A DNA stretch of 64,000 nt from Kibdelosporangium sp040675465 (GCF_040675465.1 NZ_JBFAPA010000004.1:124001-188000); one strand, 5' to 3'. Shown: positions 1 through 9,292, counted from the first letter of the stretch. Numbers and translations are program-made. The notes: generated from the sequence alone by a model not told the origin.

Positions 1-2
1 GC

Positions 3-2462
3 CGCCGTTGCACGCGCTATATGGTTCTGGTGGCGGTGTTCCAGGCGTTGCTCGGCCGTGCCAGTGGCCAGACCGACTTCGCGATCGGCACTCCGGTGGC
101 CGGCCGTACGCGTCCGGAAGCCGAGGCGCTGCTGGGGTTGTTCACGAACTCGTTGGTACTGCGCGCCGATCTGTCCGGCACGCCCACGTTCGACGAACTG
201 CTCGCCAGGGTCCGGGCCACCGCGCTGGGCGCGTTCTCCAACGCCGACATCCCGTTCGAGCAGATCGTCACCGAGGTGGCGCCCGACCGGGACATGGCGC
301 GCAACCCGCTGTTCCAGGTGTCGTTCTCGCTGCTGGAAGTGCGCCAGCAGACCAAGCTGCCCGGGGTGGACGTCGAGTTCGTCGAGACCCCGAAAACCGG
401 GTCGCCGACCGAGTTGTTCCTGGACCTCAACGTGTTGCCGGACGGCAGCGTCAATGCGCGTCTGCACTACGTCACCGCGTTGTTCGACCACGCTCGCGTT
501 GAGCGGCTGGCCGATGGGTTCGTCGAGTTGCTGCGCGCGGTTCTCGCCGAGCCCGGCGCCGGCGTCACCCGGCTGGCGCGGCGCCTGGACCTGCGGCCCG
601 CGGGGGAGACCGAACGCCTGTTGTACGCGTGGAACGACACCGCGACCGCCGTGCCTGACCGGACCATCACCGAACTGTTCGCCGCGCAGGCGCTGTTCAC
701 TCCGGACGCGATCGCCATCCGAACGTCCACTAAGGACATCACCTACGCCCAGCTCGACCGCGCCACCAACAAACTCGCGCACCACCTGCGTGACCTTGGG
801 GTCGGCCCGGGTGCGCTGGTCGCGGTGTTGCTGGACCGTGGGCCGCAGTTGCTGACCGCGTTCCTCGCCGTGCTCAAGGCGGGCGGCGCGTACGTGCCGA
901 TCGACCCCGAATATCCGGCCCAGCGGGTGGAGTTCATGGCCCGCGACTCCGGTGCCCAGGTGATGATCACCCAGTCCGCCCTGGCCGGGCGGGTCGACGG
1001 CACTGCCCGGCACGTCGTTGTTCTCGATCGCGATCAGACCGTCATCGACGTCCAGGCGAACCGGGATCTGGGCCGGACCGCCGTCGCCGAGGACCTCGCG
1101 TACGTGATCTACACGTCCGGGTCGACCGGGACACCCAAGGGTGTGATGGTCCACCATCGGGCGTTGACCAACTTCGTCCTGTCTATTGTGGACCGGCCTG
1201 GACTGCGCGCCGGTGACTCGGTCATGGCGCTCACCACGATCTCGTTCGACCCGTCGGTGCTGGAGATGTACGTGCCGCTGCTGGTCGGCGCCACGGTGAT
1301 CATGGCCGATACCGAGCAGGCCCGTGACCCCGAGCGGATGACCGGCCTGATCGCGCGCACCAAACCGACCGCCGTCCAGGCCACCCCGGTGACCCTGCGG
1401 ATGCTGGCCGACTCCGGCTGGCGGCCACCCGCCGGCCTGAAAGTCCTGTCCGGTGGGGAAAAGCTCCCGGCGGAGCTGGCCCAGCGGCTCGCCGCGGACG
1501 GCGCCACCGTCTGGGATCTGTATGGCCCGACCGAGGCCACCGTCTGGGCCACGGCCGCGCGGCTCGACCACACCGGCCACGTCGAGGACTGGTCGCCGCT
1601 GGCGAACTACACCATCCACCTGCTGGACGCCCACCTCGAACCGGTTGCGGTCGGTTCGGTTGGCGAGTTGTACATCGGCGGCCCCAGCGTGGCTGTGGGC
1701 TACCGGCGTCAGCCCGCCCTGACCGCCGAACGCTATGTGCCCGACCCGTATGCGGTGATCCCGGGCGGCAGACTGTACAACACCGGCGACCTCGCGCGGC
1801 GCCGACCGGACGGGGCGGTGGAGATCCTCGGCCGGGCCGACCGGCAGGTGAAGATCCGCGGCCACCGTATGGAACCCGGCGAGATCGAGACCGCCCTGAC
1901 GGCCCACAACGGGGTTGGCAGCGCCGTCGTGCACCCGACCCCGACGCCGAGCGGCGAACTGCAGCTCACCGCGTACCTCATCCCCAGTGGTGAAGCCATT
2001 CCTTCGGCCGATGAGCTGCGGGAGCTTCTGCTGCAACGGATGCCCGACTACATGACGCCCGCCGCGTACGTGCCGATGGCGGCCTTCCCGTTGACCCCCA
2101 ACGGAAAGATCGACTACAACTCGCTGCCGTTGCCCGAGGCGGGCGCGGTGGAAGACCGTATCGCCCCGCGGACGGACACCGAGCGTGTCGTCGCGGACGT
2201 GTGGCAGGAAGTCCTGGGCAGCCCGCGGATCGGCGTGCACGAGAACTTCTTCGACCTCGGCGGCCACTCGCTGCTGGCCACCCGCGTCGCCGTGCGGCTG
2301 CGGGCCCAGCTCGGCATCGACGTGCCGGTACGCGGGTTGTTCGACCACAGCACGGTGGCCACCCTGGCCGCCGCACTGACCGACTATCCGCGGATCTCCG
2401 CGCAGACCGCGAAACCGGCGCTCACCATCCGGCGGCGGGTGGCCGAGAGGACGCCGTCATGA
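3..2462 (+). CDS. NRPS, 5'-truncated: C (partial)-A-T
   Basis: The reading frame is open from the first bases and enters in the middle of a condensation domain (the GTPVAGRT and MARNPLFQ motifs are visible), so the true start lies upstream of the window. The order is the end of C (about residues 1-200 of the visible part), an adenylation domain (about 215-700, with intact TSGSTGTPKG, YGPTE, YNTGD and NGKID motifs) and a thiolation domain with LGGHSLL near the end. The specificity code by eye is D-P-L-Q-L-G-L-V-W, closest to glycine codes of the DILQLGLIW type; position 236 Pro is unusual, so glycine is tentative. There is no TE, so the chain passes to another protein. The stop overlaps the next start in ATGA. 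Membership of the Dap/carbamoyl NRPS cluster is inferred from coupling and orientation. Confidence 0.93.
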   Translation, partial: RRCTRYMVLVAVFQALLGRASGQTDFAIGTPVAGRTRPEAEALLGLFTNSLVLRADLSGTPTFDELLARVRATALGAFSNADIPFEQIVTEVAPDRDMARNPLFQVSFSLLEVRQQTKLPGVDVEFVETPKTGSPTELFLDLNVLPDGSVNARLHYVTALFDHARVERLADGFVELLRAVLAEPGAGVTRLARRLDLRPAGETERLLYAWNDTATAVPDRTITELFAAQALFTPDAIAIRTSTKDITYAQLDRATNKLAHHLRDLGVGPGALVAVLLDRGPQLLTAFLAVLKAGGAYVPIDPEYPAQRVEFMARDSGAQVMITQSALAGRVDGTARHVVVLDRDQTVIDVQANRDLGRTAVAEDLAYVIYTSGSTGTPKGVMVHHRALTNFVLSIVDRPGLRAGDSVMALTTISFDPSVLEMYVPLLVGATVIMADTEQARDPERMTGLIARTKPTAVQATPVTLRMLADSGWRPPAGLKVLSGGEKLPAELAQRLAADGATVWDLYGPTEATVWATAARLDHTGHVEDWSPLANYTIHLLDAHLEPVAVGSVGELYIGGPSVAVGYRRQPALTAERYVPDPYAVIPGGRLYNTGDLARRRPDGAVEILGRADRQVKIRGHRMEPGEIETALTAHNGVGSAVVHPTPTPSGELQLTAYLIPSGEAIPSADELRELLLQRMPDYMTPAAYVPMAAFPLTPNGKIDYNSLPLPEAGAVEDRIAPRTDTERVVADVWQEVLGSPRIGVHENFFDLGGHSLLATRVAVRLRAQLGIDVPVRGLFDHSTVATLAAALTDYPRISAQTAKPALTIRRRVAERTPS

Positions 2463-3625
2463 CCGTCGCCCCTGACCCGGTCATGGTGACCAGGGCCGAC
2501 CGGGCGGCCCGCGCGGTCTTCGACGAGCTCGAACCGGACGTCCGCCGCTACAGCCGGACGTTCCCGGTCGTGTTCAACCGCGCCCGCGGCGCCGAACTGT
2601 GCACCGAGCACGGCCGCCGGTTCGTGGACATGGTGGCCGGGGCTGGAGCACTGAACTATGGGCACAACAACATCTACATCAAGCGCCGGGTGCTGGAGTA
2701 CATCAACGCCGACGGCATCGTGAACGGCCTCGATCTGTACACAGTGGCCAAACGGGAGTTCCTGAAGACCTTCAACGACATCGTGTTGCGGCCCCGGGGA
2801 CTCGACTTCAAGGTCCAGGTCTGCGGCCTGACCGCCGCCGACGCGGTCGAAGCGGCGCTTTCGCTGGCCCGCAAGGCGACCGGACGACGTGGCGTGATCG
2901 CGTTCCCAGGTGACATGGCGTATCCGCAGGGTCCGTCGACCGCCGTGATCGAACACCTGGTGGATCGCGACATCCCGGCCGCGATCCTCGTCGAGCCGGT
3001 CGACGTGGCGGGCGGTGTGCACGAGGCGCCTGCGGAGTGGCTGGCCGGGGTGCGGATGCTCGCCGACCGGTTCGGCATTCTGCTGATCTTCGACGAGACC
3101 CGGACGGGCAGCGGCCGCACCGGCCCGTTCTTCGGCTTCGAACACTCCGGTGTGCGGCCGGACATCGTGATCCTCGCCGACTCGGTAGGCGGTTACGGCA
3201 TGCCCTTGTCGTTGCTGCTGTTCCGCCGCGACTTGGCCGTGTGGCAGGACGGTGAGCACGCAGGGGCGTTGCGGGGCAACCAACTCGCGTTCGTCGCGGC
3301 CACCGCGGCCTGCGAGCTGTGGGACGACCCGAAGTTCCGCACCGATCTGGTGGTGGCCTCGCGGCGGGCCGAGCGGTTCCGGTCCGAACTGGACGGTCGC
3401 GGGGTCCCGGTGCGGGGCCGCGGCATGCTGATCGGCATCGACCTCGGTCACCCGGACCGCGCGGAATGGTTGCAGCGCTACGCCTTCGACCGCGATGTGC
3501 TGGTCGACCGGTGCGGCGGGGTCGTGCTGGCCACGCCGCCGCTGTGCATCGACGTCGCCCGCATCGACCGTGGCCTGTCGGTCCTGCGTGATGGTCTGGA
3601 ATTCGTTGACGTGGAAGGAGCCTGA
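2459..3625 (+). CDS. EctB-like class III aminotransferase homologue lacking the PLP lysine
   Basis: This 388-residue protein resembles diaminobutyrate-2-oxoglutarate aminotransferase (EctB): the NYGHNN, DAVEAALSLARK, GSGRTGPFFGFE and GGYGMPLSLLLF stretches fit that family. Two key elements are missing. Where EctB has the Schiff-base lysine (SKS..GYG) this protein has Ala-Asp-Ser, with Asp241 at the lysine position. The segment that normally carries the PLP-stacking FHG motif is also missing: GVIAF runs almost directly into PGDMAYPQG, and the protein is shorter than the usual 420 or so residues. It is translationally coupled to the NRPS upstream and 1 bp from the carbamoyltransferase. It is unlikely to transaminate by the usual mechanism and could be a scaffold or repurposed enzyme. 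The frame is intact and codon use matches its neighbours, so it does not look like recent decay. Confidence 0.85.
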   Translation: MTVAPDPVMVTRADRAARAVFDELEPDVRRYSRTFPVVFNRARGAELCTEHGRRFVDMVAGAGALNYGHNNIYIKRRVLEYINADGIVNGLDLYTVAKREFLKTFNDIVLRPRGLDFKVQVCGLTAADAVEAALSLARKATGRRGVIAFPGDMAYPQGPSTAVIEHLVDRDIPAAILVEPVDVAGGVHEAPAEWLAGVRMLADRFGILLIFDETRTGSGRTGPFFGFEHSGVRPDIVILADSVGGYGMPLSLLLFRRDLAVWQDGEHAGALRGNQLAFVAATAACELWDDPKFRTDLVVASRRAERFRSELDGRGVPVRGRGMLIGIDLGHPDRAEWLQRYAFDRDVLVDRCGGVVLATPPLCIDVARIDRGLSVLRDGLEFVDVEGA

Positions 3626-3626
3626 C

Positions 3627-4559
3627 ATGCCCGAGCGGCGCCACCTGATCTCGATCGACGACCTCACCGACGACGACCTGTACCAGATCGTCCAGCGGGG
3701 CACGCGGTTCTCGGCCGGCGCGGCCGAGGACGCGCGCCCGCTGGCCGAGACGATCGTCGGCGTGCTGTTCCGCAAGACCTCCACCCGCACCCGGACCGCG
3801 TTCTCCGCGGGCGCGCTTCGCCTGGGCGCCAGGTTGATCACGTACGGCCCTGGCGATCTGCAGGAGAACACCGGCGAGTCCGTCGAGGACACCGCCGCGG
3901 TGCTGTCCCGCATGATCGATGTGCTCGTGGCCCGGACCAGCGGGCCCGAGGCGGAACTGAGGGCCTACGCCAACCAGAGCCGCATGTCGGTCGTCAACGC
4001 TATGAGCGCGGCGGAGCACCCGACCCAGGCGCTGGCCGACCTGACCACGATCACCCGGCACTTCGGCGGGGTCGAGGGCGTGCGCGTGCTGTACGTGGGG
4101 GAGGGCAACAACACCGCCTCCGCGCTGACGCTCGCGCTGTCCCGCTACGCCCACACCGAGCTGTACCTGCGCACCCCGCCCGGCTATGGCGTGGAGCAGA
4201 CCTTCATCGACCGCGCCGAGGTGTCCGCCAAGCGCAGCGGCGCGGTCGTCGAGCAGCGGCACGACATGGACGACCTGCCCCGGGTCGACATCGTGTACAC
4301 AACCCGTTGGCAGACAACGGGAACGACCAAACCGACGCCGGACTGGCGCACGGTGTTCGCGCCCTTCCAGGTGAATGAGGCCGTCATGGCGGCCTGCCCG
4401 GGCGCGGTGTTCATGCACGACCTGCCCGCCCACCGCGGCGAGGAAGTGACCGCGGCGGTGCTGGACGGCCCGAAGAGCATCGCCTTCAGCCAGGCGGAGA
4501 ACAAGTACCACAGCGCGCGGGCCGTCCTGGAATGGTGCGTCGGCGAGACCCCGGCCTGA
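3627..4559 (+). CDS. Carbamoyltransferase (ATCase/OTCase family), non-ornithine-like active site
   Basis: The 310-residue protein has the carbamoyl-phosphate motif S-T-R-T-R at residues 52-56, HPTQ at 131-134 and an OTCase-like HxLPAHRGEEV near residue 265. The family moves the carbamoyl group of carbamoyl phosphate to an amine. Ornithine transcarbamylases usually have HPCQ, an SMG loop and HCLP; here these are HPTQ, a T-T-G-T-T stretch after DIVYTTRW (about 222-235) and H-D-L-P with Asp266. This mixture of ATCase-like and OTCase-like features points to an amine other than ornithine. Because Dap synthesis genes lie in the same cluster, the beta-amino group of 2,3-diaminopropionate (giving ureidoalanine, as in zwittermicin) is a plausible target, but that is inference. 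The start follows a GGAAGGAG site and sits 1 bp after the preceding stop. Confidence 0.88.
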   Translation: MPERRHLISIDDLTDDDLYQIVQRGTRFSAGAAEDARPLAETIVGVLFRKTSTRTRTAFSAGALRLGARLITYGPGDLQENTGESVEDTAAVLSRMIDVLVARTSGPEAELRAYANQSRMSVVNAMSAAEHPTQALADLTTITRHFGGVEGVRVLYVGEGNNTASALTLALSRYAHTELYLRTPPGYGVEQTFIDRAEVSAKRSGAVVEQRHDMDDLPRVDIVYTTRWQTTGTTKPTPDWRTVFAPFQVNEAVMAACPGAVFMHDLPAHRGEEVTAAVLDGPKSIAFSQAENKYHSARAVLEWCVGETPA

Positions 4560-4593
4560 TACCCGAACAGACCTGAGAAACGAGGGACCCGGT

Positions 4594-6903
4594 ATGTCCG
4601 AGAACGTCGTGCTGCCCGGCGGGTGGCGGCTGTGGGACCAGTTCGCCTTACGGGGCCCGGGATTCCCGGCGGCCGGCGTGCTCGCGCTGGCGCCGGGCGG
4701 GCTGGCCGAGGCCGCGGACAAGTTCGATGTGGACAGTGAGCTGTCCGGCGCGGACTGGACCGGGTTCGAAGAACAGTTCGGCGAGGCGGCCGTCGCCACC
4801 GCCGAAGAGCTGCAACGGATCGCGGCCCAGCCCGCCTTCCGGGCGGCGCTGGCCTGGCAGAACCGGCAGATCCTGAGCTCCGGCATCGCCCCGTTCCTGT
4901 CCTGGACCCCCAGCGTGGCCGGGCGCACCAGCATGCCGCGCCAGCGTGAGGAACTGGTCGCGCACTACTGGCAGCGGTTCTGCGTCAAGAACGACACCAT
5001 CGGGTTCTTCGGCCCGGTCGGCTGGGGCAGCTGGGACCTGGAGTCGCGGGGTGTCACGGTCGACCCCGGCGAGGGTCTGATCGCCGCCTCCGAGGTGTAC
5101 TTCTCCAGCTGGGCGATCGACGGCGTGGCCAAGGCGATCGAGACCGATCCCGCCGTCCTGCCGTGGATCCCGCCGCGCCGCCTGTCCTATGTCCGTCACG
5201 TCGATGGCACCGTGGCGATGCCGGGCCGGCCGCCGCAGGAGATCGCGGCCGCCGACGGCCGGGTGTTCGACCTGTGCAATGGCATCCGCACGGCCGCGGA
5301 GATCGCCGCTGAGGCGGGTCTCACGACCGCCGAGGTCGAGGAGATCCTGGCATCGCTGCAGAAGCGCCGCCTGATCCTGCGCCGCATCGAGGTCCCCATC
5401 ACCGCACGACCCGAGCAGTGGCTGCGGACCGCCATGGAACGCATCCCGGACATCGAGGTGCGCGACCGTGCCCTGGCCAAGGTCGCGGTCATCGAGAACG
5501 CCCGCGACCGGGTGAAGGACGCGGGCATGGACTCGGACGCGCTGGCCGAGGCGCTCGGCGCGCTGGAGACCGACTTCGCCGCGCTCACCGACACGTCCGC
5601 CACCAGGGCGAAGGGTGCCCGCGTCGCACCCTGCCGGTCGCTGCTGTACTCCGACACCCGCCGCTCGGCCACGGCGACGATCGGCACGGCCATCCACGAC
5701 GAGCTGGGCCCGCTCGCCCTGTTCCTCACCGCCGCCCGGTGGATGCTCAACCGCGTGACGGAACGGGTCGGCGCGCACATCCGTCAGACCTACGACCGGC
5801 TCCGCGAGGAACGCGGCCGCGTCGACATAGGCTCCCTCTGGTTCGCGTGCGTCCCGGTGCCGCACCCACAGGCCGGCACCGAGATCGCCGCGATCCAGGA
5901 CGAGCTGCGGGCCCGCTGGGCCACGATCATCGACGCGCCGCCCGGCACCCGCCGGGTCCAGCTCGCCTCGGCCGACATCGCCGACAAGGTCAAGGACCTG
6001 TTCGACGAGCCCGGCCAGAACTGGAACATCGCCCGATACGTCAGCCCGGACGTGCTGATCTGCGCCGACGACCTGGCGGCGGTGGACCGCGGCGACTTCG
6101 AGCTGGTGCTTGGCGAGATGCACATCGCGATGAACACCATCGGCGCCGCCCTGTTCGTCATGCAGCACCCGGACATCGACTCGCTGATCGCCGAGACCGG
6201 CAAGGACTTCCCGCGCGCCCGCGTGATGCCGATGCTGCCCAAGGAACAGCCGCCGCGCTGGTCCGCCCGCAGCCGCCCGGCGCTGATCCGGGACGAGGAC
6301 TACTTCGTCGGCAACATCGACCACACCGGCGACCCCCGCCGCCCCCGCAACGTGGCCGCCGCCGACGTCCCGGTGGAGGACCGCGACGGCAAGCTCGTCC
6401 TCGTGCTGCCGGACGGGACCGAGTTCGACCTGCTCGACGTGTTCTGCAACGCGCTGACCAACCGGGTGATGGACCGGTTCTCCATCCGCGCGGACGCCGA
6501 CCACGCACCGCGGGTGACCATCGACAAGATGGTCGTGGCCCGGGAGTCCTGGCGGATCACAGCATCCAAGCTGTCCTTTGTGGACGAGAAGAGCGAGGCC
6601 CGGCGGTTCGTCAAGGCGCGCTGGTGGCAGGAGGAGCTGGGGCTGCCGCGGTTCGTGTTCGTCGTGTCGCCGACCGAGCCCCGGCCGTTCTTCGTGGACT
6701 TCGACAGCCCGGTGTACGTGAACATCTTCGCCAAGGCCGTCCGCCGGCTGGCCCGCAAGGACCCGGCGGCGCGGTTCAGCGTCACCGAGATGCTGCCGAC
6801 ACCCGAGCACGCGTGGCTCACCGACGACCAAGGCCGGCGCTACACCTCCGAGCTGCGGTTCATCGCGGTCGACCAAACCGCTGTCGAGAAGGACGTTCTA
6901 TGA
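4594..6903 (+). CDS. LanB-like (lantibiotic dehydratase N-domain / PEARL-like) protein 1
   Basis: This 769-residue protein carries the block RFCVKNDTIGFFGPVGWG (about residues 128-145), which is typical of actinobacterial proteins annotated as lantibiotic dehydratase, and the conserved C-terminal run around VSPTEPRPFFVDFDSP (about 690-705). LanB N-domains attach an amino acid from aminoacyl-tRNA to a target peptide. Full-length LanB (about 1000 residues) adds a C-terminal elimination domain that is not evident here; that size and architecture fit small LanBs such as PEARLs. It is paralogous to the protein at 9532-11748 and separated from it by an A domain, a PLP enzyme and a carrier protein. 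No precursor peptide gene is seen, so an NRPS-bound amino acid may be the acceptor (inference). It contains a rare TTA codon at 4648-4650. Its stop overlaps the next start. Confidence 0.85.
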   Translation: MSENVVLPGGWRLWDQFALRGPGFPAAGVLALAPGGLAEAADKFDVDSELSGADWTGFEEQFGEAAVATAEELQRIAAQPAFRAALAWQNRQILSSGIAPFLSWTPSVAGRTSMPRQREELVAHYWQRFCVKNDTIGFFGPVGWGSWDLESRGVTVDPGEGLIAASEVYFSSWAIDGVAKAIETDPAVLPWIPPRRLSYVRHVDGTVAMPGRPPQEIAAADGRVFDLCNGIRTAAEIAAEAGLTTAEVEEILASLQKRRLILRRIEVPITARPEQWLRTAMERIPDIEVRDRALAKVAVIENARDRVKDAGMDSDALAEALGALETDFAALTDTSATRAKGARVAPCRSLLYSDTRRSATATIGTAIHDELGPLALFLTAARWMLNRVTERVGAHIRQTYDRLREERGRVDIGSLWFACVPVPHPQAGTEIAAIQDELRARWATIIDAPPGTRRVQLASADIADKVKDLFDEPGQNWNIARYVSPDVLICADDLAAVDRGDFELVLGEMHIAMNTIGAALFVMQHPDIDSLIAETGKDFPRARVMPMLPKEQPPRWSARSRPALIRDEDYFVGNIDHTGDPRRPRNVAAADVPVEDRDGKLVLVLPDGTEFDLLDVFCNALTNRVMDRFSIRADADHAPRVTIDKMVVARESWRITASKLSFVDEKSEARRFVKARWWQEELGLPRFVFVVSPTEPRPFFVDFDSPVYVNIFAKAVRRLARKDPAARFSVTEMLPTPEHAWLTDDQGRRYTSELRFIAVDQTAVEKDVL

Positions 6904-8372
6904 CAACGTTTCTCGACGACATCCGGGCACACGCGGCGGCCCGGCCCGAAGCCGCCGCGATCGTCACCCCGGACACGGTTCTCACGTATGGGGAACTCGA
7001 CGCCCGGATCGACCGGCTGGCCCGCGTGCTCGTCGCGCGCGGCGCCGGGGTGGAGCGGGTCTGTGCGGTCGCCGTCGACCGTGGCCCGGACGCCGTCATC
7101 GCGATGGCAGCCGTGCTGCGGGCCGGCGGTGCGTTCCTCACCCTCGATGTCGAGCTGCCCGGTCCGCGCCTGGCGGCCATGGTCAGCAGCGCGCAGGCTC
7201 GGTTCCTGGTCAGCACTCCGACGCTGGCGGGTCAGCTCGACCTGCCCATCGACGGACCCACCGTGCACCTCGACGAGTCCGATGTGGACGCTATGCTACC
7301 GTCGGTGACGCCGGGTTCGCTGGCCTATGTCAGCCACACCTCCGGCTCCACCGGCATGCCGAACGCGGTCCTGATCGAGCACCGCGGCCTGACCAACTAC
7401 CTGCGGTTCATCGTGCGGGACTACGGCCTCGGACCGGACACGGTGGTGCTTCAGCTGGCCCCGCTCGGCTACGACGCCTCGATCCGGGACACGTTCGCAC
7501 CTCTTGCCGCCGGTGGTCGGCTGATCCTGGTGCCGCGGTCAACGCTGTTGCGGGCGGGGGAGTTCATCGACGCTGTACGGGAGTACGGCGTGACCACCAT
7601 CCTCAGCGCCACCCCGACGTTCCTGACTTTCCTGGCCCAGCACGACATCCCGCCACTGCGGCTGACGGTGTCGAGCGGGGAGTCGCTGCGGCCGTTCCTC
7701 GCGTCCGGTGGCCGGGACCGCATCCCGGGCCGGCTGGTCAACCAGTACGGGCCGACCGAGGCCACGATGACCTCGACCCGGTTCGTCGTGCCGCCGTTGC
7801 CGGACACCACCGCGGACCTGATCGGCACCCCGATCGACGGGGTCGTCGTCCACCTGCTCGACGCCGGCGCGCAGCCGGTGGCTGACGGCGATGTCGGCGA
7901 GGTCTGGATCGGCGGGCTCGGCGTGGCGCGGGGATATGCCGGGCGGCCCGCGCTGACCGCGGAGCGGTTCGTGCCGGACCCGTTCGGTGAGCCCGGTTCG
8001 CGAATGTACCGGACCGGTGACCTCGCGCGTCGCCGTGCCCACGGGACCCTGGAGTACCTGGGCCGCACCGACCGGCAGATCAAGATCCGCGGCTACCGGG
8101 TGGACCCGGCCGAGATCGAGGGCGCCATGCTGACACACGCGGCCGTCACGGGCGCAGTGGTCACGACGGGCACCGACGACCGCGGCCGCACCTACCTCGT
8201 CGCCCACGTCTCCGGCGATCTGGCGAACGTCACGGACGCGGCCCTGCGGGCGCACCTGGCGGCCACGCTGCCGCCGTACATGATGCCCCGGCGGTTCGAG
8301 CGGATCGACCGGGTACCCACCACGACCAGCGGCAAGGCGGACCGCCGTGCGCTCGCCGCCGACGACCGATGA
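6900..8372 (+). CDS. Stand-alone NRPS adenylation domain
   Basis: The 490-residue protein is a complete free-standing A domain (TYGEL, SHTSGSTG, YDASIRD, NQYGPTEA, YRTGDLARR, IKIRGYRVDP and the A10 lysine in SGKADRR). The start is the ATG in the ATGA overlap; the same frame is open far upstream, but that part is antisense-free shadow of the LanB gene. The A3 phosphate loop ends M-P-N-A-V rather than x-P-K-G-V, so its usual lysine is Asn155. The code by eye is D-A-R-S-V-S-Q-M-T, which I cannot assign; Arg at position 239 could suit an acidic substrate. It probably loads the carrier protein at 9289-9522, two genes downstream, since no T domain is attached. The A10 lysine is kept, so adenylation chemistry should be possible despite the altered loop. 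Confidence 0.92.
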   Translation: MTTFLDDIRAHAAARPEAAAIVTPDTVLTYGELDARIDRLARVLVARGAGVERVCAVAVDRGPDAVIAMAAVLRAGGAFLTLDVELPGPRLAAMVSSAQARFLVSTPTLAGQLDLPIDGPTVHLDESDVDAMLPSVTPGSLAYVSHTSGSTGMPNAVLIEHRGLTNYLRFIVRDYGLGPDTVVLQLAPLGYDASIRDTFAPLAAGGRLILVPRSTLLRAGEFIDAVREYGVTTILSATPTFLTFLAQHDIPPLRLTVSSGESLRPFLASGGRDRIPGRLVNQYGPTEATMTSTRFVVPPLPDTTADLIGTPIDGVVVHLLDAGAQPVADGDVGEVWIGGLGVARGYAGRPALTAERFVPDPFGEPGSRMYRTGDLARRRAHGTLEYLGRTDRQIKIRGYRVDPAEIEGAMLTHAAVTGAVVTTGTDDRGRTYLVAHVSGDLANVTDAALRAHLAATLPPYMMPRRFERIDRVPTTTSGKADRRALAADDR

Positions 8373-9292
8373 CCACCGCCGAGACCCAGCTGGGCGCCGC
8401 GGACGTCCACGCTGCCGCGGAACGGATCGCGGGCCGCGTGCACCGGACTCCGTTGCTGGCTCTGGACTCGCAGGTGCTGCTCAAGGCCGAGCACCTGCAG
8501 CACAGCGGGTCGTTCAAGATCCGCGGCGCGGCGAACGCGATGCTCGGGCTCAACGCTGCGGAGGTCGTGACGGGTTCGTCCGGGAACCACGGCATGGCAG
8601 TGGCGGCGATGGGAGCGGGAGTGACCGTCGTAATGGCCGCGAGCGCCAGCGCGGCCAAGGAACGGGTGATCCGGTCGCTCGGCGCCCGAGTGGTGCATGT
8701 GGACGGTGGTGTGGCCGAACGCGAACGCCGGGTCCGCGAGATCGCCTCGCGAACCGGTGCTGCCGTCGTGCCGTCGTCGGACCACGAGTTGGTGGTCGCC
8801 GGAGCCGGGACTGTCGGGCTTGAGGTGTTCGAGGACGCCCCGGACGCCACGACCGTGTTCGTGCCGACGGGCGGAGGCGGTCTGCTGGCGGGCGTATGTC
8901 TGGCCGCGCCGGCCTCGGCGCGGGTCGTCGGTGTGGAGCCGATGTGCGCCCGCCGGTATGCCGTGTCGCTGGAGGCAGGCATGCCGGTCCAGTTGCCACC
9001 GTCGTCGACCATCGCCGACGGTCTGCGCGGACAACGGCCCGGCGAGGTCCCGTGGCCGATCATCCGGCGCAGGGTCGACGATCTCATTGGTGTCACCGAC
9101 GATGCCATCACCCACGCGCTCGAGGTATTGCGCCGGGCCGGAGTGGCCGCGGAACCGAGCGGCGCGGTCGCGTTGGCGGGTGCGCTGGCGGGTGGGTTCC
9201 GCGGGCGTGCGGTGGTGATCGTGTCCGGCGGCAACACGCCTGAGGCATTGGCCGCGGTTATGCGGCAACACAAGGAGAGGGAGCGAGTATGA
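8369..9292 (+). CDS. Threonine dehydratase / serine racemase-like PLP enzyme (fold type II)
   Basis: The 307-residue protein has the PLP lysine in SGSFKIRGA (Lys50), the substrate loop GSSGNHGMA (about 69-77) and the phosphate-binding GGGGLLAG (168-175), as in threonine/serine dehydratases and serine racemases. It lacks a C-terminal ACT regulatory domain and is about the length of catabolic dehydratases and racemases. Reactions in the family include alpha,beta-elimination of Ser/Thr, racemisation and beta-replacement. It is coupled by ATGA to the A domain upstream and its stop overlaps the carrier protein start, so it should act on the amino acid handled by that A/T pair, either before loading or while tethered. 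The specific reaction cannot be decided from sequence. Confidence 0.88.
   Translation: MTTAETQLGAADVHAAAERIAGRVHRTPLLALDSQVLLKAEHLQHSGSFKIRGAANAMLGLNAAEVVTGSSGNHGMAVAAMGAGVTVVMAASASAAKERVIRSLGARVVHVDGGVAERERRVREIASRTGAAVVPSSDHELVVAGAGTVGLEVFEDAPDATTVFVPTGGGGLLAGVCLAAPASARVVGVEPMCARRYAVSLEAGMPVQLPPSSTIADGLRGQRPGEVPWPIIRRRVDDLIGVTDDAITHALEVLRRAGVAAEPSGAVALAGALAGGFRGRAVVIVSGGNTPEALAAVMRQHKERERV

Noticed and set aside
4648..6876. Long minus-strand frame opposite the first LanB-like gene
   Set aside because: It has no recognisable fold and the plus strand carries a conserved, coupled gene. The same reasoning removes the long minus frames at 8230-11076, 15364-17088, 18484-20922 and 34454-36175.
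5418..6899. N-terminal extension of the stand-alone A domain gene
   Set aside because: The frame is open, but the sequence is compositionally biased and out of frame with the LanB gene; the A domain begins at the ATG overlapping the LanB stop.
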